Under the pieces are notes generated by a model. It was given only the letters and a program-made list of their open reading frames with translations. It did not search any database and was not told where the DNA came from. Below are positions 1 to 5,415 of a stretch of 5,434 bases of DNA, one piece after another (within the stretch, counting starts at the first letter, position 1; each line of letters starts with the position of its first letter). The stretch is from Gammaproteobacteria bacterium (GTDB lineage: Bacteria > Pseudomonadota > Gammaproteobacteria > Granulosicoccales > Granulosicoccaceae): NCBI GenBank assembly GCA_003511825.1, contig DOIU01000532.1, forward strand, positions 1 to 5,434. Reading direction: 5' to 3'. The translations under genes were made by a program, and so were the position numbers.

Positions 1-206
1 AATTAGCTATCCCGATGGGGCATGATCCTGGGCAGCACAATCCCGGCGGTTATCCCCATGCTATGCGCAGTTACCGCAGCGGCGGCACACCCTGGCAAGT
101 GGTCATAGACCCTGAGGGCCGGGTGATTTTTGATGGCTTTCATGTGGATGCTGATCAGGCGATTGCTTTTTTTAAAGCCAAGATCACTGAGATGAGGACC
201 GGTTAG
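1..206 (+). CDS. Thioredoxin-fold (TlpA/redoxin-like) protein, C-terminal fragment
   Basis: This is the 3' end of a gene that starts before the window. The frame is open from base 3 (reads LAIPMGHDPG...) to a TAG at 204-206, giving 67 visible residues. The ATG at 15 is internal, because the frame stays open to the window edge. The segment RSGGTPWQVVIDPEGRVIF looks like the second half of a thioredoxin fold: a Gly-Thr-Pro with the cis-proline, a hydrophobic beta strand, the D-P-E-G-R turn and the next strand. A final helix (ADQAIAFFKAKI) follows. Members of this superfamily act in thiol-disulfide exchange or peroxide reduction, but the redox-active cysteine region would lie upstream and is not visible. 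The subfamily (TlpA, redoxin/AhpC-TSA or other) therefore cannot be decided. The gene converges on the AraC regulator gene with 7 bases between the stop codons. Confidence 0.72.
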   Translation, partial: LAIPMGHDPGQHNPGGYPHAMRSYRSGGTPWQVVIDPEGRVIFDGFHVDADQAIAFFKAKITEMRTG

Positions 207-235
207 GCCGTCGCTACACGACCTCGGCTGACGGC
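207..235. other. Inverted repeat across the convergent stop region
   Basis: GCCGTC (207-212) and GACGGC (230-235) are perfect 6-bp arms around a 17-base loop, directly between and over the ends of two convergent genes. The position suits a bidirectional terminator. However, there is no T tract on either side and the right arm lies inside the regulator coding sequence, so its function is uncertain. Confidence 0.25.
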
Positions 236-1236
236 GGGTGACCAAAATGCCGCCGATAAGAGGCGGTAAACGCCGACGGGCTGGAAAACCCGACACGATA
301 GGCGGCTTCCGCGACGGCGAGCTTGTGCTCTATCAAGAGCACGCGGGCCATTTCCAGGCGTTGAGACTTGATGTAGCCGAAGATGGTCGTGCTGAAGGCA
401 AGCTTGAAGTTGGCCTGGAGCGTGGTGATATTGGTGCCAACCTGGCGCGCAAGGTCGAGCGTCTTGGGCGGCGCGAGCAGGGATTGATCAAGTATCGCGC
501 GGGCGTGCATCAGCCGATCAAAATGCGGGCGGCCAATCTGCTGCACCAGCCTGTCTTCTTCACGCAATAACTGAACAATCGCCATCACGAATTGCAGCGC
601 ATTGCTTTCTTGATAAAGCGTGGCGAGCCCGCCACTGTAAGCGTGATTAAAAGCGTTGTGACCGAGCGCGATCAGGCGTTGTGACAAGGGCAGTGCCTCA
701 ACGCGCAAGCCGATGCGAAAATGCTCAAGCACGGCCAGTTTTTCATCGTCAAAGCTATCTGCAAAACGCGCAAAGAACGCCGGCTTTAAGCTAATCCCAA
801 ATGTCTTGAAGTATTGTCCAGCTCGCACACGACGCACACAGGTGATGGGTTCTCCGATGCCAAACAGTGTCCCTTGATTGAGCGGGTGCTCAACCACGCC
901 ATAGCCCTTGATATCCATGCCGTCCATCTGCCCCTCGAGTGCCATGGGGCAGACGATTTGCGGCTCAATCACACATTCAACTTCCAGATCTCGGTGGCAG
1001 TGCAAGGCGTGTAACTCGCAGGTCAGCCCGGGTTGCACTTCCTGGATGAACACCTGCCCGGACCCAAACGGCGTCTCAACATTGTTGTCTGAAGTGGGTG
1101 CGATACTGATCTTCATGGACCGCTCTGCGGCCTCACGGATAAGACGCGTCACCGTCAGATCCCCATCAATCGTTGTCTTTCTTTTCAGCATGGCCTTTGT
1201 CCAAAAAACGGGGCGATGGCGCGCTTCAGGTGCCAT
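214..1236 (-). CDS. AraC-family transcriptional regulator, PchR-like
   Basis: Cytoplasmic DNA-binding regulator of 340 residues from the longest start. The C-terminal AraC/XylS domain spans about residues 245-335. Its first helix-turn-helix is near 259-281 (TLDLARQVGTNITTLQANFK). The second, more conserved one is near 303-330, with the family pattern AVAEAAYRVGFSSPSAFTASYRRHFG. The spacing and the F-GYIKSQRLEMAR linker resemble PchR-type siderophore regulators. The N-terminal 200 residues are the presumed ligand-sensing part. It is transcribed divergently from a TonB-dependent receptor across a region with a Fur box, the standard arrangement for a ligand-responsive activator of its neighbouring receptor (role inferred). 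The start is unresolved. ATG 1236 has no clear ribosome site. ATG 1191 (325 aa) has AAAGG only 2 bases away plus GGA further up. ATG 1116 (300 aa) gives a length close to PchR. The specific effector cannot be read from the sequence. Confidence 0.9.
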   Translation of the reverse strand: MAPEARHRPVFWTKAMLKRKTTIDGDLTVTRLIREAAERSMKISIAPTSDNNVETPFGSGQVFIQEVQPGLTCELHALHCHRDLEVECVIEPQIVCPMALEGQMDGMDIKGYGVVEHPLNQGTLFGIGEPITCVRRVRAGQYFKTFGISLKPAFFARFADSFDDEKLAVLEHFRIGLRVEALPLSQRLIALGHNAFNHAYSGGLATLYQESNALQFVMAIVQLLREEDRLVQQIGRPHFDRLMHARAILDQSLLAPPKTLDLARQVGTNITTLQANFKLAFSTTIFGYIKSQRLEMARVLLIEHKLAVAEAAYRVGFSSPSAFTASYRRHFGHPPSAEVV

Positions 1237-1255
1237 CGCCAGTCGGCGTACGCGG

Positions 1256-1279
1256 GCAAAAACTGTGTTTTGCGACAGT
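1256..1279. promoter_or_regulatory. Overlapping inverted repeats, candidate operator
   Basis: Two dyads overlap in the divergent intergenic region. GCAAAA (1256-1261) pairs with TTTTGC (1268-1273) around 6 bases, and ACTGT (1262-1266) pairs with ACAGT (1275-1279) around 8 bases. The position, about 40 bp upstream of the Fur box and 90 bp from the receptor start, suits an activator site. AraC proteins more often bind direct repeats, so assignment to the divergent regulator is only a guess. Confidence 0.3.
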
Positions 1280-1310
1280 CTTTATGGGTTTCGCGCTAGT
1301 CGATGGCGCA

Positions 1311-1339
1311 CCTATTCCAACAATAATAATCATTCTCAA
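1311..1339 (-). promoter_or_regulatory. Candidate promoter of the AraC-type regulator gene
   Basis: On the - strand, TTGAGA (complement of 1334-1339) matches the sigma-70 -35 hexamer at 5 of 6 positions. Seventeen bases later comes AATAGG (complement of 1311-1316), a weak -10 with 3 of 6 matches. The Fur box covers most of this spacer and touches the -35, so Fur would block it. The weak -10 keeps confidence low. Confidence 0.3.
1319..1337. promoter_or_regulatory. Fur box (ferric uptake regulator operator)
   Basis: AACAATAATAATCATTCTC matches the 19-bp Fur consensus GATAATGATAATCATTATC at 15 of 19 positions, including the whole central AATCATT. It ends 28 bases before the TonB-dependent receptor start. 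It contains AATAAT hexamers (1322-1327 and 1325-1330), each a 5-of-6 match to a -10 element, with no good -35 at 16-18 bases upstream. That pattern suggests a promoter repressed by Fe-Fur and needing an activator to fire. The site also overlaps the candidate promoter of the divergent regulator, so one box could control both genes. Confidence 0.82.
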
Positions 1340-1353
1340 TAACTGATGCGAGT

Positions 1354-1358
1354 AAGGA
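1354..1358 (+). promoter_or_regulatory. Ribosome binding site of the receptor gene
   Basis: AAGGA lies 7 bases before the ATG at 1366. This near-ideal Shine-Dalgarno spacing fixes the receptor start and leaves a signal peptide directly at the N terminus. Confidence 0.75.
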
Positions 1359-1365
1359 CTCGAGT

Positions 1366-3435
1366 ATGCATGTAAAAAGTTGCTGGCTACAGCGGGCTAC
1401 CCCTGTTTTTTTGAGTGTTGGCATGGCGATGTGGCCGCACCTGTCAGGTGCCCAGGAGGCAGAGACAACAGCGCTGGACCCCATCGTCGTGAAGGGGGAG
1501 CGTGTCGAGCGTTCAGCCCAGGACACCGCCGCCAGCGTTGTCGTCTTTGATGAGCAGCGTCTTGCAGAGCATGGCGGCGCAGATCGGATTGAGCAGCTGT
1601 TCGACGCTGTGCCAAACTTGCAAAGGGGTGAGAGCGACTTGGGAGTGGCCATACGCGGGCAGGACAGCACCGGTGTGTTAATCGGCGCCAACGCGTTCCT
1701 TGGCGGCACTCGGCCACGCGCAACCCTTCAGCTGGATGGCCGGGCGCTGAACTTCAATGAATTCATCTACGGGCTGACATCGATGTGGGATGTCGAGCAG
1801 ATTGAAATCTTTCGCGGCCCTCAAACGACAGCGCAAGGACGCAATGCCATAGCGGGCGCCATTTTCGTCGACACCAAAGACCCCACCTTTCAAACTGAGC
1901 GGCTTGGGCAGGTGGTCCTGGGGGATTTTGCCACACGCCAGGCGTCGTTTGCGCTGTCAGGCCCGCTGGTGGCTGAGCAATTGGCCGGGCGCATCGCGGT
2001 CGACGTGCGTCAGCACGAGAGTTGGATGAAGTACACCGCACCGGATGTGTTTGTGGGCGCCGATCGCGAGGAGGACAACTACGTCACCGCACGCGCAAAG
2101 CTGCTCTACACACCCGCGGATCATCCCGATCTCTCGCTGTTAACCACCTTCACGCACTTGAATGCGCGTAATCCGCAACTCGAAACCGCCGATGAACCCT
2201 TCGACGATCGCATACAAAATGTGCAAAACGGTGCGCTGTGGGACACCCACGTTAATTCACTGGCGTTAGAAGGGAGTTATGCCATCAACGCAGTGTGGGA
2301 AACCAGCATGACGGGTACCTACGCGGCTTCGGAAAGCGAACGCTTCGCCGCACCCGGGTTTGGCACCGCACGGGTCGAGGCCGACGAGTATTCGCTGGAA
2401 GGGCTGCTGCGGTTTAACCACCCAGAAGGTCACACGCGCGGGCTGGTTGGCGTGTCGCACTTCACGGCTGATCAGGACGAAGCCAGCGATTTATCGGCAT
2501 TCCTCGGATTGGGCGACTTCTCAGACCAGCAGCACAGCGTGGGCGCCTTCGGTGAGATCACCTACGATGTCACACCCGCGCTGCACGTCACCGCAGGCGG
2601 TCGATGGCAGAAAGATGCGCAAGACCGCTCAGGAACGCTCGGCCCGGTGTCGCTGGATTACGATCAAAGCTTCGACGCGTTTTTACCCAAGCTAGAAGTC
2701 GCCTATGATGTCGGCGACGATGTGGTCGTCGGTGCAACGGCGCGCAAAGGCTTTAATCCCGGCGGTACGACGGTCTCATTCATCACCGGCGCGATTGACG
2801 AGTTTGACGCCGAAACGCTGTGGTCCTATGAAGTCTTCTCGCGTGCCACGCTCGCGGATGGGCGTCTGGTGTTGTCCAGCAATCTGTTTTTCACGGACTT
2901 TACCGATGCACAGCGGCCGCTGATTACCATCATCGAACTCCCCGATGGCAGCACTGCCGAATCCACCGAGTTTGCCAATGCCCCCTCGGCTGAAAGCTAC
3001 GGCGTCGAGCTGGACAGCCGCTGGAAGGTCAATCCTGTTCTGCAACTGCGAGCCTCCTTGGGCTACCTCAAAACTGAAATCACGGACACCACGCTGCCAA
3101 ATGACCCCATCCTCGGGAAGTCGTTTCAACGCGCACCCCGCGTGACCGCCGCCCTCGGGGTTAACATCCGTCCGACCCCGCAGCTGACCTTAGACATGAA
3201 CGCGCGATACAGCTCAAGCTACTACAGCGATGATGCCAATACGGAGGCCTTGGAAATTGATGGCGTCTCGATCATCGACGCCAGAGCCAGCTATGCGTTT
3301 CGTGCCCTGGAAGCGTTTGCCTACGTGCGTAACCTCACTGACAAGACCTATCAGGTCTGGCAGCTCAGACCCGGTAACTCGTCGCTGGGTGATCCGCGCG
3401 AATATGGCGTCGGCCTCAAGATGGCGTTTCGCTGA
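1366..3435 (+). CDS. TonB-dependent outer-membrane receptor (probable siderophore/iron complex receptor)
   Basis: Outer-membrane, energy-coupled importer of 689 residues, a normal family length. Residues 1-29 are a Sec signal peptide with a hydrophobic core and a likely cut after L-S-G-A. The TonB box is LDPIVVK at 37-43. The plug domain runs from about 50 to 172 and contains the signature VEQIEIFRGPQTTAQGRN (143-160) followed by AIAGAI, close to the family pattern V-E-x-I-E-V-x-R-G-P-Q. The rest is a beta barrel with many alternating aromatic strands. It ends in GDPREYGVGLKMAFR, where the usual terminal phenylalanine is penultimate and followed by one arginine. The start is supported by the AAGGA site. 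The Fur box and divergent PchR-like regulator point to a ferric-siderophore ligand, induced when iron is scarce. The exact ligand cannot be read from sequence; heme or another metal chelate is less likely but possible. Confidence 0.95.
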   Translation: MHVKSCWLQRATPVFLSVGMAMWPHLSGAQEAETTALDPIVVKGERVERSAQDTAASVVVFDEQRLAEHGGADRIEQLFDAVPNLQRGESDLGVAIRGQDSTGVLIGANAFLGGTRPRATLQLDGRALNFNEFIYGLTSMWDVEQIEIFRGPQTTAQGRNAIAGAIFVDTKDPTFQTERLGQVVLGDFATRQASFALSGPLVAEQLAGRIAVDVRQHESWMKYTAPDVFVGADREEDNYVTARAKLLYTPADHPDLSLLTTFTHLNARNPQLETADEPFDDRIQNVQNGALWDTHVNSLALEGSYAINAVWETSMTGTYAASESERFAAPGFGTARVEADEYSLEGLLRFNHPEGHTRGLVGVSHFTADQDEASDLSAFLGLGDFSDQQHSVGAFGEITYDVTPALHVTAGGRWQKDAQDRSGTLGPVSLDYDQSFDAFLPKLEVAYDVGDDVVVGATARKGFNPGGTTVSFITGAIDEFDAETLWSYEVFSRATLADGRLVLSSNLFFTDFTDAQRPLITIIELPDGSTAESTEFANAPSAESYGVELDSRWKVNPVLQLRASLGYLKTEITDTTLPNDPILGKSFQRAPRVTAALGVNIRPTPQLTLDMNARYSSSYYSDDANTEALEIDGVSIIDARASYAFRALEAFAYVRNLTDKTYQVWQLRPGNSSLGDPREYGVGLKMAFR

Positions 3436-3497
3436 CGGCTATTCCCTGAAGGCGCCGGCACACATGGCGTGCCTTGCACAGAGGTGTCAGCACACAC

Positions 3498-3527
3498 GCC
3501 CTTAGGCCTGGTCTTGTGGCCGAGGGC
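3498..3527 (+). terminator. Intercistronic stem-loop, possible weak terminator or attenuator
   Basis: GCCCT (3498-3502) pairs with AGGGC (3523-3527), and GGCC (3505-3508) with GGCC (3518-3521), separated by a small internal loop (TA against G) and a 9-base apical loop. The hairpin lies 63 bases after the receptor stop and 41 bases before the next likely start. The downstream sequence (GACTGTGTTTGAT) is only mildly T-rich, so full rho-independent termination is doubtful. It may reduce read-through or protect the receptor mRNA 3' end. The rest of the 3436-3568 gap shows no gene and no clear promoter. Confidence 0.4.
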
Positions 3528-3568
3528 GACTGTGTTTGATAATGGCCGCATCGAGACGTTGCAGAGCG

Positions 3569-4501
3569 ATGCCCATGGCCGATGCCAAACGACCCGACAG
3601 GCGCAGATTCCTCCACGCGCTGTCCATGAGTGTGTTGTCAGGCGCAATGCTCAGCGCGCGCGCCGATAGTGCGCCGCTGCTGAGTCACGCCATTCCTGCC
3701 AGCGGTGAGCGCATTCCCGTTATCGGGCTGGGCAGCTCACGTACCTTCAATGTCGGCCAAGACCGTCGCTTGCGCAATAACTGCACTGAGGTCATGCGCG
3801 AGTTCTTGCAGGCCGGCGGCACCTTCATCGATTCGTCGCCCATGTATGGCACGGCCCAGGATGTCATCGGTGATGGTCTCGACAAGCTGGGCAGCACCCG
3901 CAAGGTGTTCTCCGCCGATAAGGTCTGGATCGGCAACCCGGCAGGCGGCCCGGCGCAAATGGAAACATCGCGCGAGCTCTGGCGTGTGCCGCGCTTTGAT
4001 CTCATGCAAGTGCACAACCTGGTGTCGTGGCAGTCGCATCTAGAGACGCTGTACCGCATGAAACAGGACGGCGAGATACGCTACGTGGGCATCACCACCT
4101 CGCACGGCCGTCGCCACCGCGATCTCGACGCCATCATGCGCACCGAGCCGCTGGACTTCGTCCAGTTGAGTTACAACATCACTGACCGCGAGGTCGAGCA
4201 ACGCCTGCTGCCGCTCGCGCGCGAACGCGGCATTGCCGTCATCGTGAATCGGCCGTTCCAGCGCGGCGCCTTGATCGATCGGCTCTCGCGCTTCCCACTG
4301 CCCGAGTGGGCCGCCGAAGCCGGCGCGGCAAACTGGGCCGCCTTCCTGCTCAAGTTCATCGTCTCACACCCGGCAGTGACCGTGGCGATTCCGGCGACAT
4401 CGCAAGTCGCGCACGTGATCGAGAACATGTCAGCCTGTCGCGGCCCACTGCCCGACGCCGCACTGCGTCGTCGCATGATCGCCTACGTCGAAGGACTCTA
4501 A
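3569..4501 (+). CDS. Tat-exported aldo/keto reductase
   Basis: NAD(P)H-dependent carbonyl reductase of the AKR superfamily with a twin-arginine signal. Numbered from the most upstream possible start (TTG 3536, 321 aa), the Tat motif is D-R-R-R-F-L at 21-26, followed by a hydrophobic stretch to S-A-R-A at 40-43. The TIM barrel follows from about residue 60. The catalytic tetrad is visible: Asp99 and Tyr104 in FIDSSPMYG, Lys129 in SADKVW, His160 in DLMQVHN. Later landmarks are FVQLSYN (208-214), RPFQRGALI (239-247) and the cofactor-side IPATSQ...IEN (285-297). ATG codons at 3569 and 3575 both give a compact Tat signal and are preferred; ATG 3542 would add a longer leader just after the hairpin. 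None has a strong ribosome site. The stop TAA overlaps the next gene's ATG by one base. The substrate is unknown. The site of action is predicted to be periplasmic. Confidence 0.9.
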   Translation: MPMADAKRPDRRRFLHALSMSVLSGAMLSARADSAPLLSHAIPASGERIPVIGLGSSRTFNVGQDRRLRNNCTEVMREFLQAGGTFIDSSPMYGTAQDVIGDGLDKLGSTRKVFSADKVWIGNPAGGPAQMETSRELWRVPRFDLMQVHNLVSWQSHLETLYRMKQDGEIRYVGITTSHGRRHRDLDAIMRTEPLDFVQLSYNITDREVEQRLLPLARERGIAVIVNRPFQRGALIDRLSRFPLPEWAAEAGAANWAAFLLKFIVSHPAVTVAIPATSQVAHVIENMSACRGPLPDAALRRRMIAYVEGL

Positions 4502-4503
4502 TG
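4491..4503 (+). promoter_or_regulatory. Ribosome site and TAATG stop-start overlap
   Basis: AAGGA at 4491-4495 lies 5 bases before the ATG at 4501-4503, and the preceding gene's TAA (4499-4501) shares its last A with that ATG. This arrangement supports translational coupling. It fixes the membrane-protein start at 4501 rather than at any upstream in-frame codon inside the reductase gene. Confidence 0.75.
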
Positions 4504-5208
4504 GACGCGTGGTGGAGCTACCGCCCGGAAGACCTGGTGCTCTACACAGACGTCACGTGGTACAGTCTGTTGGCAAGCTACCATCGCACCTACTGGCCCT
4601 GGCAACTGCTGCCGCTAATGGCCCTCATCGCCACACGGCTGCTGCCAAGCGCGATGCGGCCATACCGAGGGAACCTGCTTGCGCTGCTGCTAGCCGCATG
4701 CTGGGCTTGGGTCGCATGGGCCTTCCTCCATCGCGTATTGGCGCCCGTCCACTGGATTGCAGACGCATACGCCGTGGCCTTTGCGCTTCAGTCACTGCTA
4801 TTGATCGCAGTCGCCACACGACAACCACTGGCACTTCACCCGGATCGCTCACTGCGTAACCTTGTCGCCATAGCTGCAATATTGTCCGGCCTCTTCGTCT
4901 TGCCCTGCATCAGTGTCTTCGACACCCGTGACATTGCGCAGACAGAACTGGTTGGCGCCACGCCCGACGCGACCGTGCTGGTCTCCCTGGGCGTGGTGGC
5001 CTTATTCGCGACGCGACACACTTGGCTTTTACTGGTGATACCCGTGCTCTGGTGCCTCGTGGCAGGCGTTACCGCGATGGTGCTGGAGCTGACTGCATAT
5101 TGGCTGCTGCCGCTGGCGGCACTGCTCGTGCTGAGCACGCGACGCATGCCAAAGCGGAGTAGAGGGCTAGGGGGTGGTGTTTCACGAAGCGGCGACAGTC
5201 GAAACTGA
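4501..5208 (+). CDS. DUF6064-like multi-pass inner-membrane protein
   Basis: Integral membrane protein of 235 residues with no assigned function. About six hydrophobic segments are visible, near residues 33-49, 58-78, 86-105, 119-140, 158-171 and 175-212; the last is long enough for two spans. A basic, glycine/serine-rich tail (RRMPKRSRG...) follows and is probably cytoplasmic. The N terminus (WWSYRPEDLVLY, then HRTYWPWQLLPL), the ELVGATPDATVLVSLGVV segment and the LLLVIPVLWCLVAG run resemble DUF6064 proteins as I remember them; this is from memory and not a search result. No catalytic or metal-binding motif is evident. The one-base overlap with the exported reductase suggests a coupled pair at the inner membrane and periplasm, possibly an anchor, electron or substrate partner (speculative). 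The stop is TGA, and the CRISPR leader region follows. Confidence 0.85.
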   Translation: MDAWWSYRPEDLVLYTDVTWYSLLASYHRTYWPWQLLPLMALIATRLLPSAMRPYRGNLLALLLAACWAWVAWAFLHRVLAPVHWIADAYAVAFALQSLLLIAVATRQPLALHPDRSLRNLVAIAAILSGLFVLPCISVFDTRDIAQTELVGATPDATVLVSLGVVALFATRHTWLLLVIPVLWCLVAGVTAMVLELTAYWLLPLAALLVLSTRRMPKRSRGLGGGVSRSGDSRN

Positions 5209-5237
5209 TGGCATTTCTTTGAATAGCAGACCTACCC

Positions 5238-5273
5238 ACGGGACCAGTGTTTTAAGGTGTTTTCCCGTAAAAC
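5238..5273. other. Nested inverted repeats after the membrane-protein gene
   Basis: ACGGGA (5238-5243) is complementary to TCCCGT (5263-5268). In the same segment GTTTTA (5249-5254) is complementary to TAAAAC (5268-5273). The two pairings overlap at base 5268 and cannot both form fully. The segment sits 30 bases after the stop, where a terminator for the upstream genes would be expected. There is no T tract after the hairpin on the + strand, so a rho-independent terminator is not well supported. Confidence 0.3.
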
Positions 5274-5321
5274 AGCAAAAGCCCATAAAACAATGCGCTT
5301 CAAAACGTTTATGTCCTTTAA

Positions 5322-5334
5322 AATCAATGATATA
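5322..5334 (+). promoter_or_regulatory. Candidate upstream IHF site in the leader
   Basis: AATCAATGATATA matches the IHF consensus WATCAANNNNTTR at all defined positions but one (A for the first T of TTR). It lies 82-94 bases before the first repeat, in the same orientation as the proximal site and 73 bp from it. It overlaps the weak -10 candidate at 5331-5336. Confidence 0.45.
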
Positions 5335-5394
5335 GAGATTGGTGAAAATCAGCCGAAAAACGGTAGATTTTTGAGGGCCGATTTTTCATAGAAA

Positions 5395-5407
5395 CATCAA
5401 TCGGTTA
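5395..5407 (+). promoter_or_regulatory. Leader-proximal IHF site
   Basis: CATCAATCGGTTA matches the IHF consensus WATCAANNNNTTR except for C at the first (W) position. It occupies -21 to -9 relative to the first repeat. In E. coli type I-E, IHF bends the leader at a site starting about 9 bp from the junction so that Cas1-Cas2 integrates there; the same spacing here strongly supports the assignment. Confidence 0.65.
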
Positions 5408-5415
5408 TGATTGGC

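Larger units (their letters stand above)
5274..5415 (+). promoter_or_regulatory. CRISPR leader, type I-E style
   Basis: AT-rich, non-coding DNA (49 of 140 bases G or C in 5271-5410) directly before the first CRISPR repeat, on the side where type I-E leaders lie. It carries an IHF-like site next to the repeat, a second one 73 bp upstream, and the repeated element GATTTTT (5366-5372 and 5380-5386). Leaders of this type drive transcription of the array and direct Cas1-Cas2 to insert new spacers at the leader-repeat junction. The left boundary is approximate. A weak promoter is possible: TTTATG (5308-5313), 17-base spacer, TATAGA (5331-5336), which would start transcription near 5343. Confidence 0.75.

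Noticed and set aside
3..296. 97-aa minus-strand ORF at the left edge
   Set aside because: It is antisense to the thioredoxin-like fragment, which has a recognisable fold signature and stays open to the window edge.
238..570. 110-aa plus-strand ORF opposite the regulator DNA-binding domain
   Set aside because: The opposite strand encodes an unmistakable AraC HTH domain; this ORF shows no motif of its own.
908..1342. 144-aa plus-strand ORF across the regulator 5' end and the intergenic region
   Set aside because: It is antisense to the AraC-type regulator, runs through the Fur box, and has low-complexity, unfamily-like sequence.
2776..3129. 117-aa minus-strand ORF inside the receptor gene
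   Set aside because: It lies fully antisense to conserved barrel coding sequence and has no recognisable domain; it is a reading-frame shadow typical of GC-rich DNA.
3466..3500. GGCGTG...CACGCC inverted repeat just after the receptor stop
   Set aside because: The loop is 23 bases, there is no T tract, and its right arm overlaps the stronger hairpin at 3498-3527.
4306..4500. In-frame N-terminal extension of the membrane-protein ORF inside the reductase gene
   Set aside because: It overlaps well-conserved reductase coding sequence, encodes an arginine-rich shadow sequence, and the AAGGA-ATG at 4501 gives the expected WWSY N terminus.
5235..5242. CCCACGGG, an 8-base match to the CRISPR repeat, 187 bp upstream of it
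   Set aside because: The match stops on both sides and no repeat handle precedes it. The right half is already part of the ACGGGA/TCCCGT inverted repeat, so a degenerate repeat is not supported.
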